Part shown: piece by piece, positions 8,365-18,442 of the stretch
How the letters are laid out: each line of letters starts with the position of its first letter
How positions within the stretch are numbered: position 1 is the first letter of the stretch
Assembly (NCBI RefSeq): GCF_022346885.1
Contig: NZ_JAKRNK010000005.1
Span: 310,001-374,000, forward strand
From: Paenibacillus sp. ACRRX
GTDB taxonomy: Bacteria; Bacillota; Bacilli; Paenibacillales; Paenibacillaceae
Reading direction: 5' to 3'
DNA length: 64,000 bases
Position numbers and translations under genes: made by a program
Notes under the pieces: model-generated
Seen by the model: only the letters and a program-made list of their open reading frames with translations
What the model was told of the DNA's origin: nothing
The model's database searches: none

Positions 8365-11300
8365 TTACACTCGTGCTACCATTTCTTTGCGACTGTCAGA
8401 CACTTCTACCCAATAACGTTCTTTGTGAAATGGGTACGTAGGCAGCGGCACCCTATAAGGCCTTGCTCTCTCGTATAGCTGGTCCCATTCCACTGTTGAG
8501 CCAGTCGCCCACTGCTGAACCACTTGTTCAGCAGTTAGCTTCGCAGCAGCTCCTGCTGCCTCGGCTTTCTTTCCATCGATGTGGTCTGTCCACTGCTCAG
8601 TCTCAACATCTAGTGCTTGAACGGTACCTCTGTAATACTCGCGTTCATCCATTTTTCCCTGGGCAAACCCTAATAACTTGCGATGAAGTTCATCCAACCC
8701 AGCTGCCGTTAGACCAAGCCGTTCCTCGAATTCTTCCCTGCCGGATTGGAGTGTGTAGGCTATATCCATCAGCCTGTATGGACGTTCCTTCACTGTGTTG
8801 TCAATCCGATTGGCTCGTTGTGATGCTTGGTCTGACAGGCTGTCCTGCAGAAGCGGCTGAATAAATGCGGCCAAGTCCGCAGCATATTGGCGCAGCGATC
8901 GCTCGCTTTTGGCCGACAGCGGAATGGCATATTCTCGCTTAGTGTGGTTATCACTCTCAGCTGGTTCCTCCGCGTATAGATGCTGCTTGTTGAAATGTTC
9001 CTCTACAATCGCATGGGCGATCACCCCGCCGCCGCCGAAAGAACTAATCCCTGCTCTTCTTGGCTTGCGCTGGCCAAGCGTGTCCAAGGTGTCATGCCAT
9101 GGTGTATTCTCTTGAATGACGTAGAGCGGGCTATCTTCCAGCTCCAAATAAGGATTCAGCTCTTGAATATTAACATTGGCCGGGATGATACCATGCTGCA
9201 TGGACAATACAATTTTGAGCAAACCTGCCAGCCCACCTGCCGCTTCCATATGCCCAAGGTTGGATTTGACGGAGCCAATGCCACAAGCAAAAGAAGCTTT
9301 CGCTTCAGATGATCCACTTTCCAACGACTCCTTCATCGTTTTGCTCAGTGCATTAACTTCTACAGCGTCAACCAGGCTGATCCCAGGCCCATGCATTTCA
9401 ACATAGCCGAGCGAACACAAATCGACGGAGTGACGCTTATAGGTTTCCTTGATCAGATCAGATTGAGAAGTAGATTTTGGTGCAGTGAATGCGCTGGATC
9501 GACCGATGTGTCGTGTCGTGCACCCTCTAATCACAGCATGGATATGATCATGGTCGGCGATTGCTGCCTTTAATGGCTTTAAGACTACAGTAATGACACC
9601 TTCTGATCGGACATATCCATCTGCATCCTTGTCAAATGTTTTGCAGCGGCCGTCACTGCTCAACTTGCCCAGCTCATCAAACACTGTAAATAATCGCGGA
9701 CTTAGTATTAAATTGCTTGCTCCGATGATCGCTGTATCACACACGCCGCTGCGCAAGGCTTCCACCCCCCGGCTTAGCGCCGTAAGCGAACTGGAACAGG
9801 CGGTATCTACCGCTTCGCTCGGACCCGTAAGATCAAAGTAATGAGAGATCATGTTCGGGATCAAGGTTCGCTCCATGCCTGCTGCGGCATGCAGATCCAG
9901 ATTGTGCCCGCTTTCGCGGAGCACGTCCATATAATCCGTATAAGCCACAGCCATAAATACGCCAACTTGGCGAGTAGACAGCTCGGACATCTTGTATCCG
10001 GCATCTTCTACTGCTTTCCAAGAGGCCTCCAGCATAAGGCGCTGCTGCGGGTCCATCTGCCGTGCTTTTTCTTCAGGCACACCAAAGAAACCGGCGTCGA
10101 ATTTATCCACATCGGCGATAAAACCACCCCATCTGGCCTTTGTATGTTCGCCGGATACTTGGCGCCAATCCCATCTATCGGCAGGAATCTCCGTAATAAC
10201 ATCTACGCCGCCAACTAAATTGTTCCACATCTCTGACACGTTACGTGCACCTGGTGTGCGAGCATCCATCCCGATAATGGCGACAGCCGACTCCATCCAC
10301 TCTACGTCCAATTCGTCCGAATCTACTGCTGCTTGCTTACCAGCATCATGGAAAGGAACGGCTTCATCCCTGTGGAATGTTGCCGATGAATCATTTAAAA
10401 TGCGATCGGTGCTCTCTGTACAATCGGTGTCGAGACTTCCCTGCTGCCATCGCTGCAATAACTCGACATAACTGGCGGTTAATTGCTCCTGATAGTTGCT
10501 CAGCAAATAATGAATGATACCCGTTGTCGTAGCAAAATCAAAAAACTGCGGTGGAGCAATCCGAATCCCGTACAATTCATCCAGCTTAGCACTCAGTGTA
10601 ATAAATTTGATCGAGTTAAAGCCGCTCTCAATCAGATTGGCTCGCCTATCTAAATCCGTTACCGCCAGGTTCATCATCTCGGCAATCACAGCTCCAACAT
10701 CCTGTTCGAGCCAGCCTTGTAACAACACTCGAAGCTCTTTTTCGGATGGCATGACGGGAGTTGAGATCGCCTCCTTAGCTGCTGCCTGATGACTGAGCAT
10801 CTTTTCAGACTGGCTGCTTGCCCCGTTTCCAGTATTCGGCCATTCCCTATGGCTAACAGCATCGTTAGAAACAGTACCGCTTTCACCTTTCGTTGCAGCT
10901 GAAGCATGCTCTTTAGACAGTTTTAACGCTACATCGACTCCATATTGATGCCCAATGTCATTCAATGTGTTGGCGGTTAGCCAGTTGCGATCAATCTTGC
11001 CGTTAGCAGATAACGGAAACTGCTGCAGCCGCAGCCAGACAGCTGGCACCATATATTCTGGCAATGCTTGGCCCAGTATTCTTTTGAAGGCCTGATGCCC
11101 ATCCGCAGAGGATGAAAATGCAGTCTCGGCATCCGCAATCCAAAATGCAACCAGCGTCTTGTCCTCCAGCGCCTCGCCTTTTGCCACTACAACCGCCTCT
11201 TTGATCCCTGCTAGCTTCTGCATAGCGGCTTCAATTTCACCAAGTTCAATCCGGAAGCCTCGCACCTTCACTTGATAATCAATTCGCCCGTGGTACTCAA

Positions 11301-14055
11301 TATCTCCGTTGGCCAAATATTTGGCACGATCTCCCGTACGATACAGCCTCCCTCCAGGCTTGGCGGCCAAATGATCGATCAGGAAAGCTTGCTTTGTTCG
11401 TTCAGGATCATTTAGATAACCACGCCCCACCCCTTCTCCGGCAACATACAATTCACCAGTTACACCGATTGGTACCGGCTCCAGATAACGATCCAGTATA
11501 TACAGTCTCGTATTTTGAATCGAGCGACCAATAGGCATGATGGTACGATGCTCCTCTGGCGGAGCATACAGTACATAGTGAGCCACATCGTCCGAACATT
11601 CTGTTGGGCCATAGGCATTCATCATTGGAACGTGAGCATATCGTGCGAACCATCTTACGCACAAATTAGGCGGCAATGCCTCGCCAGTTACAATCATCCA
11701 CCTTAGACTATGAAGCTTGGCTGTCAGGTCAGGTCTTGCCTGAATGACATCAAGCACAGCATGAAGCAAAGAAGGAACCATCTCCAAAATGGTCGTACGC
11801 GCAGCAGCGATGACATCGAGAAATGGAACGGGATCCATCACAAGCTCATCCTCAACGATTCGAGTCGTCCCTCCCACTACGATAGCGGAGAGAAACTGCC
11901 ATACCGAGATATCAAAGCATTGAGAAGCATTTTGCACAACTACATCGCCTGGCCCAAGGGACAAATCATTTATTTTGGCAAACAAATGATTTAACATGCC
12001 CCGCTGCTCCACCATAGCCCCCTTCGGTTTACCCGTTGAGCCTGATGTGTAAATAACATAAGCCAGATGATCCGCAGACACGCGTATATGTGGATTACGA
12101 CATTCTGATTGTTTTCCGTACAACTGTTTTATAGGTAACATAGCAAGCTTCATTTGATTCGCCTCTTGGATAAGAGGTTTTGATTTGTCTGAGGAAGTAA
12201 GCAGGACTTGGGCATCACTGTCACGGATAATACCAAGATGTCGACTTGAAGGATGCCGTGGATCAAGCGGAATGTAGGCAGCGCCAGATTTAAAAATCCC
12301 GAGCATCGCAATCAGAAAATCACAGCCACGATCCTCCAAAATGCAGACCCGGTCATCGGGAACCACGCCTCTCGTAATTAATGCAGTCGCCACTTCGTTC
12401 GAATATCGATTTAATTGCGCATAAGTAAGCGACGTATTGCTGTCAACAACAGCTACAGCATGAGGTGTTCGTTCAGCTTGCTGCTCAAACAGCTCATGTA
12501 AGCGGAATTCACGAGGATAAGACGCTGCCGTATCATTCCATTGCACAAGCTGACGCGTCCGCTCAGCGGCACTTACGATTGGGAGCTTGCTAATTGGCAG
12601 GTGCGGGTTGTCCGCGATGCTGTGAAGCAGTGTTAAAAAGCTGTCTGCCATGCGGGATACGGTATCACGCTCAAACAGGTCGGCATCGTAACGCAATGCT
12701 CCTGCAAAGCGCTCACCGAGCTTCGTCATGACAAGCATCAGATCATTCTGTCCTTCTTCGCTTGGCAGATCAAATGGAGTCCACAATGCTGTGCTGGTGC
12801 TGTTCGCCTGCTGCGCTTTGCGGATATCATCAATAAAAACAAACATGACTTGCAGCAGCTGCTGCCGGCTCGGATCAGGCTTCAGCCCAAGCTTGTCCAA
12901 CAGCAGGGCAAATGGATACTCCTGATGCTCCAGCGCTGCCAGCACAGCCCGCTTCACCTGGCTGGTAAACGAGGCGAACGTCGGCTCTCCCGCACAGTCC
13001 GCTCGAATGACGACGGCGTTGATGAAGTACCCGACTACACCAGCCCATTCCGGCTTTGTCCTGCCTGTTGCTGGCGTGCCGACAATCAGTTCTTCCTGAC
13101 CGCTATAACGGTGCAGCAGCACTAGATAAGCGGCGAGCAGCGTAACGTACAGGGTGCTGCCTGTCTCCTGCGCTGCGGCTGATAATCTGCCTAGCAGCGC
13201 GGAGTCAAGTTCAAAGGCGACGGAATCGCCATTTCCTCGTTGAACTGGCTGACGAGGATAGTCCACAGGCAAATGTATCGACGGAAGCTCACCGGAGAGG
13301 CGATCACACCAATAAGCAGCAAGCGACTCGCCTTTAGGCCCTGCCAGCATCTGATGCTGTTGTACTACGAAGTCCTCATACTGGCAGTCAAGTGGAGGCA
13401 GAATGACTTCTCTGCCTGTCAGTTTTGCACGATAACAAGCTTCCAATTGCTCAACAATCAAATGGTACGACCACGCGTCCATAATGATATGATGTGCTGT
13501 CAGCACCAGACAGCAATGATCATCCATTCGGAACAACTCCGCACGAAACAAAGCGCCTCGTTCCAGACGAAACGGCTCCTTGCTGCGTCGAGTCATCTCT
13601 GCTCGGGCTTGTTCGACGCTGAATGCCCGACAATCGTAGGTTTGCCACCATACACGATGTTGGTTATGGATGACCTGCAGCACATCAGGGCCGTCGCTCC
13701 GAAAAGTGGAGCGTAAAGCAGGATGCCTCTCCGTCAACTGTTGACAAGCCTGCTCCAACGCATGTTCGTCCACTTGTGAAGTCAATCTTAAGCCAAGTAC
13801 TGTGTTGTAAGCTGTACTTTCCGGGTAAAATTGATGCATCATCCACATCGCTTGCTGGGCTGGCGACACAGGTGCCAGTTGAAAACTATTAGCACTACCC
13901 GTTAGCTTGGTGAACTCTGGCCGATAAGCAAGCAGCTCTGCCCGCATCGACTCTGTCATGACGCCGCCTTCATCGCTGTAGCGCAGCCTGCCTTCGTCTA
14001 CTTTAAAGGCAATCCCTTTCAGCATCAGTTCATGAAGCAAGGCAAAAAACCGCAT
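8365..14055 (-). CDS. Hybrid NRPS-PKS: docking-C-A-PCP-KS, Dap-incorporating candidate
   Basis: About 1896 residues. The ATG at 14055 follows a perfect AAGGAGGAG site; the longer reading frame from 14088 has none. Domains: TubC-like N-terminal docking segment (1-50); condensation domain (55-480) with HHIIMDA in place of HHxxxDG; adenylation domain (515-1030) with YTSGSTGKPKG, NAYGPTE, YRTGD and NGKIDR all intact; carrier domain (about 1115-1200, Ser in SGFNSIKF); ketosynthase (about 1255-1690) and its flanking subdomain ending LPTYPFHKERYW. Aligned by eye to GrsA, the pocket reads D235 I236 W239 E278 I299 T301 A322 D330 D331. Three extra acidic residues suit a diamino acid, and sbnA/sbnB follow immediately, so L-Dap is the likely substrate. 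The terminal KS keeps Cys (TACSSSL) and both His, but HGTGT is HGPGI and the FGGxNAH region is FGGGGVIAH. Nothing follows the KS: no ACP, no thioesterase. Confidence 0.9.
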   Translation of the reverse strand: MRFFALLHELMLKGIAFKVDEGRLRYSDEGGVMTESMRAELLAYRPEFTKLTGSANSFQLAPVSPAQQAMWMMHQFYPESTAYNTVLGLRLTSQVDEHALEQACQQLTERHPALRSTFRSDGPDVLQVIHNQHRVWWQTYDCRAFSVEQARAEMTRRSKEPFRLERGALFRAELFRMDDHCCLVLTAHHIIMDAWSYHLIVEQLEACYRAKLTGREVILPPLDCQYEDFVVQQHQMLAGPKGESLAAYWCDRLSGELPSIHLPVDYPRQPVQRGNGDSVAFELDSALLGRLSAAAQETGSTLYVTLLAAYLVLLHRYSGQEELIVGTPATGRTKPEWAGVVGYFINAVVIRADCAGEPTFASFTSQVKRAVLAALEHQEYPFALLLDKLGLKPDPSRQQLLQVMFVFIDDIRKAQQANSTSTALWTPFDLPSEEGQNDLMLVMTKLGERFAGALRYDADLFERDTVSRMADSFLTLLHSIADNPHLPISKLPIVSAAERTRQLVQWNDTAASYPREFRLHELFEQQAERTPHAVAVVDSNTSLTYAQLNRYSNEVATALITRGVVPDDRVCILEDRGCDFLIAMLGIFKSGAAYIPLDPRHPSSRHLGIIRDSDAQVLLTSSDKSKPLIQEANQMKLAMLPIKQLYGKQSECRNPHIRVSADHLAYVIYTSGSTGKPKGAMVEQRGMLNHLFAKINDLSLGPGDVVVQNASQCFDISVWQFLSAIVVGGTTRIVEDELVMDPVPFLDVIAAARTTILEMVPSLLHAVLDVIQARPDLTAKLHSLRWMIVTGEALPPNLCVRWFARYAHVPMMNAYGPTECSDDVAHYVLYAPPEEHRTIMPIGRSIQNTRLYILDRYLEPVPIGVTGELYVAGEGVGRGYLNDPERTKQAFLIDHLAAKPGGRLYRTGDRAKYLANGDIEYHGRIDYQVKVRGFRIELGEIEAAMQKLAGIKEAVVVAKGEALEDKTLVAFWIADAETAFSSSADGHQAFKRILGQALPEYMVPAVWLRLQQFPLSANGKIDRNWLTANTLNDIGHQYGVDVALKLSKEHASAATKGESGTVSNDAVSHREWPNTGNGASSQSEKMLSHQAAAKEAISTPVMPSEKELRVLLQGWLEQDVGAVIAEMMNLAVTDLDRRANLIESGFNSIKFITLSAKLDELYGIRIAPPQFFDFATTTGIIHYLLSNYQEQLTASYVELLQRWQQGSLDTDCTESTDRILNDSSATFHRDEAVPFHDAGKQAAVDSDELDVEWMESAVAIIGMDARTPGARNVSEMWNNLVGGVDVITEIPADRWDWRQVSGEHTKARWGGFIADVDKFDAGFFGVPEEKARQMDPQQRLMLEASWKAVEDAGYKMSELSTRQVGVFMAVAYTDYMDVLRESGHNLDLHAAAGMERTLIPNMISHYFDLTGPSEAVDTACSSSLTALSRGVEALRSGVCDTAIIGASNLILSPRLFTVFDELGKLSSDGRCKTFDKDADGYVRSEGVITVVLKPLKAAIADHDHIHAVIRGCTTRHIGRSSAFTAPKSTSQSDLIKETYKRHSVDLCSLGYVEMHGPGISLVDAVEVNALSKTMKESLESGSSEAKASFACGIGSVKSNLGHMEAAGGLAGLLKIVLSMQHGIIPANVNIQELNPYLELEDSPLYVIQENTPWHDTLDTLGQRKPRRAGISSFGGGGVIAHAIVEEHFNKQHLYAEEPAESDNHTKREYAIPLSAKSERSLRQYAADLAAFIQPLLQDSLSDQASQRANRIDNTVKERPYRLMDIAYTLQSGREEFEERLGLTAAGLDELHRKLLGFAQGKMDEREYYRGTVQALDVETEQWTDHIDGKKAEAAGAAAKLTAEQVVQQWATGSTVEWDQLYERARPYRVPLPTYPFHKERYWVEVSDSRKEMVARV

Positions 14056-14072
14056 ATGGCTCCTCCTTTTTC

Positions 14073-16874
14073 TTATAACTCCATCCATACTGCTTCATCT
14101 TGCTTCTTTTCTTTTTGGCCCGGAACACCGTATTCTCTCTGCTTCATTTGATCCATTCGAGGAACGTTATGTTCTACATCAAGCCATTGCCTACGTTCCG
14201 CGCCACTGGAATGCTCTGATGCAACAGCTTCAGTCTGTTTAATGGCAAGTTCATGATTAACGCCTTCCAGCAGCTGAATCAGCTCACGCGTATTCAAGCC
14301 ATCCATAAGTTGGACCATCGTGACCTCAAGGCCAAAATCCTTCATTATCATATTTTGGATATGGATCGCCACCAGCGAATCGAGGCCCAGTTGGATAAAT
14401 GGCAGTCCCTCATCTAACAAATTTACAGACTGATTCGACTGAATGCCTATGCTGTGCCTAGCCAGCAGCTCGTAGACATAAGTCCTTGCATCTGTAGAAG
14501 CATGGTGAGTTGGCGCTTGGATTTGCTGAGTTGGAGCCACATCTGCTGCTGCATAACGCACCCAATAGCTCTCCTTTCTCAACGGATAGCCTGGCAGTCT
14601 CAATCGCACAGGGCTGGAAGAGCTGTTAGTATACTGCTCACGCCAAGGAACAATGCCTCCATTCACCCAGGTATTGGCTACATCAATTAGATGCTTGAAA
14701 TCGTTCGGCGGCAAACCATCTCGTAGACTTTGTGGTCCCTGCCAATGAAGAGACGTTTTAGAGTATGCAGCAAAGGTAGGCGCAGCTGTGGGATATGATC
14801 CTATTGAATTTGTGCCAGTGTTCAGTGAGTCTGAGGTGTAAATATTTGGAGTGTCTGCAGTTGTAAGGCTTGTATCGGATACATGCCTTTTGGTAATCAC
14901 ATGAGGTGAGGTCTGATTGTTCAAATAACTTTCCAAGCCTAACAACAGATCGGACACGTGAGCAGCGATGATCACGACACGTTCCTTCATCGGTTCCCGT
15001 CCAGTCTGAAGCGTATAAGCCAGCGATTTTACCAATTCGGGGTTATCATAGCCTTTACTGCTAATCCATTTTCGAAGCATATTGGCATATCGTATAAGTC
15101 CATCTGCATCTGGAGCAGACAGAGGAAATACATATTGTCCAACAGATCCAGCATTCCTTGCATTTGTGGAACGTCCAGCATCTGCCGCATTCATGGCAGC
15201 AACATGTGAAGAGGATAAAACGTTACCTGCGACCATTTGCGTGGCAACCTGCGACAGTACTTGCGTTGAGCAGGCAATCTCCTGAGCTGAGGATACATAT
15301 TCTTCAATAACAAGATGGGCGTTCGTGCCACTGAACCCAAAAGAGCTCACCGCAGCACGTCTTGGTGCAGACGCAGCAGTATTCCATGGCCGCAGCTGCG
15401 TATTTACATAAAACGGACTCTCGCTCAACGTAATGTGGTCATTTAAAGCTTCAAAATGAATTGTCGGTGGCAGCAGCTTATGCTGCATCGAGAGAAGGAC
15501 TTTAATAACACCTGCTGCTCCGGCAGCCGTCAACAGATGACCGATATTACTTTTAACCGAGCCAAGGGCGCAGTATCCTTTCTTTTGCGTGTAGGTCTGA
15601 AAGGCAGCTGTCAACGCTTCGACTTCGATCGGATCACCTAATCTTGTGCCTGTACCGTGAGTCTCGACCATCGTAATCGATTCAGGATCAATGCCAAATC
15701 GCTCGTATACATCACGCTCCAGCTCACTTTGAGATTGACCGCTAGGGGCTGTAATCCCGTTTGTTCGGCCATCCTGATTCACCCCCCACCCGCGAATGAC
15801 ACCATAGATAAGATCCTCGTCCCGTACAGCATCCGCCAGACGTTTGAGCAGGATGACGCCAACGCCTTCACCTGGCACAAACCCATTTGCCCGATTGTCA
15901 AACGTAAAGCAGCGTCCGTCCGGCGACAGCATGCCTGCCTTGCTTGTCATAATATGCATCGCGGGATTTGTCAGCACGCATACGCCGCCTGCCAGCGCCA
16001 GATCGCTATCCCCCAATTTTAAGCTGTTGCAGGCTTCCGCAATCGCAACCAATGAGGCAGAACAGGACGTGTCTATTGCCAAACAAGGACCTTTTAAGTT
16101 AAGGAAATAAGAAATTCTGGCGGGCAGGATCGCGATAGAGCGTCCTACAAGTCCGTATGCGCTCATCCCTTCATTGCCCATGAGATGATCGTAATCGTTC
16201 ACGGAGCAGCCTGCGAATACGCCGCAGCGGCTGCCAGCCAAGCTGGAGGGGGCTATGCCAGCGTCCTCCAGACTCCGCCAACAATGCTCCAGGAACAATC
16301 GCTGCTGCGGGTCCATAAATTCGGCTTCGGCAGGAGACAATTGGAAGAAATGCGGATCGAATTGGTCCGCTTCCTCCAATACGCCCATCCACTTGGAGTA
16401 GCTTTTGCCAGGTGTCTTGGGGTCTGCGTCGTAGAACGACATATCCCACCTATCCGCGGGCACTTCACTTATGCAGTCGCGTCCTTCCGCCAGATTGCTC
16501 CAAAATTGCTCCATCGTGTTCGCCTGTGGAAACTGCCCGGACATCCCAATGATGGCTATGGCATCGGAGTCTCGCTTAAGGCGGGCTGCTCCATCATTGC
16601 TCTCATCATAAGAATCACGTATCGGTCCAGAAGGCTGTGGGGAAAGTTCGCGTCCTAGCTTCGGTTCTGTTGTAGACACTTGCTTGTGCAACCATTTCGA
16701 TTCCGGTATAGAGTCTTGTATCTCTTGACTCAAATCTTGCCTTGCATCTTGTGCTGATACAGGCCCTTCCGCTAAACGTTGTTCCTGCCTCGAGGCCTCG
16801 CTAAGTCTGTGCTTAGCCTCCGCCAGACTAATATTTCCCTCCTGCAGAGACCGTAAGATCGCTTGTGCGTTCAT
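14073..16874 (-). CDS. AT-less PKS module, KS-ACP
   Basis: 933 residues. A short amphipathic helix (ILRSLQEGNISLAEAKHRL, about 5-24) resembles the C-terminal tail of the large PKS upstream and may be a docking element. A ketosynthase follows (about 100-530) with active Cys in DTSCSASL, HGTGT and GHLLTAAGAAG, then the flanking subdomain (LPGYPLRKESYW). The carrier domain is at about 800-870 (LGLDSLVAIH). No AT, KR or DH is present, so it depends on the trans-acting acyltransferase and would leave a beta-keto group if it elongates. The gene follows the beta-branching cassette and precedes the NRPS protein, consistent with passing the branched intermediate on to the C domain. The carrier Ser is followed by His rather than Trp at +6, so this is not a beta-branching ACP by that motif. 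Confidence 0.88.
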   Translation of the reverse strand: MNAQAILRSLQEGNISLAEAKHRLSEASRQEQRLAEGPVSAQDARQDLSQEIQDSIPESKWLHKQVSTTEPKLGRELSPQPSGPIRDSYDESNDGAARLKRDSDAIAIIGMSGQFPQANTMEQFWSNLAEGRDCISEVPADRWDMSFYDADPKTPGKSYSKWMGVLEEADQFDPHFFQLSPAEAEFMDPQQRLFLEHCWRSLEDAGIAPSSLAGSRCGVFAGCSVNDYDHLMGNEGMSAYGLVGRSIAILPARISYFLNLKGPCLAIDTSCSASLVAIAEACNSLKLGDSDLALAGGVCVLTNPAMHIMTSKAGMLSPDGRCFTFDNRANGFVPGEGVGVILLKRLADAVRDEDLIYGVIRGWGVNQDGRTNGITAPSGQSQSELERDVYERFGIDPESITMVETHGTGTRLGDPIEVEALTAAFQTYTQKKGYCALGSVKSNIGHLLTAAGAAGVIKVLLSMQHKLLPPTIHFEALNDHITLSESPFYVNTQLRPWNTAASAPRRAAVSSFGFSGTNAHLVIEEYVSSAQEIACSTQVLSQVATQMVAGNVLSSSHVAAMNAADAGRSTNARNAGSVGQYVFPLSAPDADGLIRYANMLRKWISSKGYDNPELVKSLAYTLQTGREPMKERVVIIAAHVSDLLLGLESYLNNQTSPHVITKRHVSDTSLTTADTPNIYTSDSLNTGTNSIGSYPTAAPTFAAYSKTSLHWQGPQSLRDGLPPNDFKHLIDVANTWVNGGIVPWREQYTNSSSSPVRLRLPGYPLRKESYWVRYAAADVAPTQQIQAPTHHASTDARTYVYELLARHSIGIQSNQSVNLLDEGLPFIQLGLDSLVAIHIQNMIMKDFGLEVTMVQLMDGLNTRELIQLLEGVNHELAIKQTEAVASEHSSGAERRQWLDVEHNVPRMDQMKQREYGVPGQKEKKQDEAVWMEL

Positions 16875-16906
16875 TTATCTCCCTCTTTATCTGTCAATTT
16901 AATACT

Positions 16907-17656
16907 TTAGTTGCCAAATAACTGTGTGATCCGTTCTTTAACTTCTGCTTGATGAATCGTCTGTTCGTGCATTTCGATCTCCTGTTGGATGACCTCTGAG
17001 AGCTGCTCCCGAATCGCCCTTGTCAAATGGTGCTTCAAGGTCAGCAGCGATGCTCGTGGCTTCAATGCCATATTTCGTGCCAGCTCCAACGCCTCCGCCA
17101 ATACATCCCCTCTTGGTACAACGGGAAACGGAACGCCGCGACGCTCCAGCTCGCCCCCTCTATAAGCGCTGCCCGTCAGCAGCATTTCGCTGCCGAGCGA
17201 ATACCCCAGCTTGTACGGCATAATAAAGGTAGCGCCCATACCTGGCGTAAAACCGTATTTCATGTAATTGGCTGTGTATACACTTTCTCTACTTAACACC
17301 ACAAAGTCGGCAAAGAGTCCCATCGACAATCCCCCGCCGATCGCATGTCCCTGCATAGCTGCAATGACTGGAACCGGACATTCCAAGGACAGTTGAAATA
17401 CGGATGCATCTGTAAATACGGCCCGGCCTGCATGGATGGACAATAATCCTTCCTTCGTGCCCCCAGATGAGAAATAGCTGTCATATCCCGTCCAGATCAC
17501 TGCACGACAGCGCTCGTCCGCCCCGATAAGCCGAAATGCCGCTTGCAGCGAAGCGGTCATGTCAGGGGTAAGCATGTTTTTATGCTCGCGGTCTTCCATC
17601 TGCAGCAGCATGATTCCAGGTTCTATCTCTTTCATTTGAACGATTGATTGTTTCAT
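16907..17656 (-). CDS. ECH2-type decarboxylase of the beta-branching cassette
   Basis: A 249-residue crotonase-fold protein, homologous in role to PksI of bacillaene biosynthesis. SSGGTKEGLL (about 65-74) matches the ECH2 signature with its Lys, and the oxyanion-hole region reads GHAIGGGLSMGLFADFVVLS. In this family the enzyme decarboxylates the 3-methylglutaconyl-ACP intermediate to leave a beta-methyl branch with a double bond. It is the fifth and last cassette gene, 15 bases after ECH1 and 32 bases before the KS-ACP gene. Regiochemistry (alpha,beta versus beta,gamma) cannot be read from the sequence. Confidence 0.85.
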   Translation of the reverse strand: MKQSIVQMKEIEPGIMLLQMEDREHKNMLTPDMTASLQAAFRLIGADERCRAVIWTGYDSYFSSGGTKEGLLSIHAGRAVFTDASVFQLSLECPVPVIAAMQGHAIGGGLSMGLFADFVVLSRESVYTANYMKYGFTPGMGATFIMPYKLGYSLGSEMLLTGSAYRGGELERRGVPFPVVPRGDVLAEALELARNMALKPRASLLTLKHHLTRAIREQLSEVIQQEIEMHEQTIHQAEVKERITQLFGN

Positions 17657-17671
17657 AACTGGCGTTCGCTC

Positions 17672-18442
17672 CTAGGATTCCCATGGAAATAGTCCTGTCG
17701 CGGCATAACGGCTGATTCTTTCACGAGTTGAGGGGTCCGCAAACATCGTTTGATTGGCCCTAATCGCCTCTGGCTTGGCAGCTGATATGTCATCACGAAG
17801 CTTGGACATGTATAACTTGTAATTCACAATACCTTCCCTTGATATTCGAGTCAGCCGCGGGATGTGCTTGCGCAACAGCAGTTCACTGTCGGGTCCAACT
17901 GCATCAGCAAGCCCCCACTCATACGCTTGGCTTCCACTGATTGCTTGCGTGGATAACGTTAAGTAGTGGGATCGCTGGTAGCCTATGCGGCGAATGAGAA
18001 AAGGCAGCACACATGCCGGAAACAAGCCAAATAGCATTTCCGATAAACTGAACTGCGCCGAATCTTCTGCAATAACCATGTCACAAGCTGCTGCAAAGCC
18101 CACACCACCCGCATTCACCTTTCCTTTTACATGTGCAATTGTGACATACGGTCCGTTGGCAAGTTGTTCCCATAACGCATAAAGGGGGGCAGCTACATCG
18201 AGAGCCTCTGACCCTGCCGCATCATGCTCGCTTACATGCTGAAAGTCGGCACCAGAACAGAACACATCCGGCAAACCTTCCAGCACAATGACCTGGGTAT
18301 GATCACCGCAATTAACCAGCGCGTCCGAACATTCGAAGATCATAAGGTCATTAATCGAATTGTCTGCATCTGGCCTGTACAACTGGATATATGCCACTGG
18401 ACCTTGATGACGAATGCGGATGGTCTCGTAAAGGCTGCTCAT
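17672..18442 (-). CDS. ECH1-type dehydratase of the beta-branching cassette
   Basis: A crotonase-fold protein of about 256 residues, in the role of PksH. It dehydrates the HMG-ACP-like intermediate produced by the HMGS homologue. Oxyanion-hole segments are VFCSGADFQHV and KGKVNAGGVGFAAACDMVIAE (written here in two overlapping parts: KGKVNAGGVG, FAAACDMVIAE). I chose the ATG at 18442 because it overlaps the upstream HMGS stop as ATGA, the usual arrangement for coupled translation; the frame upstream (to 18457) has no ribosome-binding site. Confidence 0.84.
   Translation of the reverse strand: MSSLYETIRIRHQGPVAYIQLYRPDADNSINDLMIFECSDALVNCGDHTQVIVLEGLPDVFCSGADFQHVSEHDAAGSEALDVAAPLYALWEQLANGPYVTIAHVKGKVNAGGVGFAAACDMVIAEDSAQFSLSEMLFGLFPACVLPFLIRRIGYQRSHYLTLSTQAISGSQAYEWGLADAVGPDSELLLRKHIPRLTRISREGIVNYKLYMSKLRDDISAAKPEAIRANQTMFADPSTRERISRYAATGLFPWES

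Noticed and set aside
9841..10471. Plus-strand ORFs inside PKS genes, such as 125 and 159 residues here
   Set aside because: They are antisense shadows of KS-coding sequence with no start signals or recognisable protein features.
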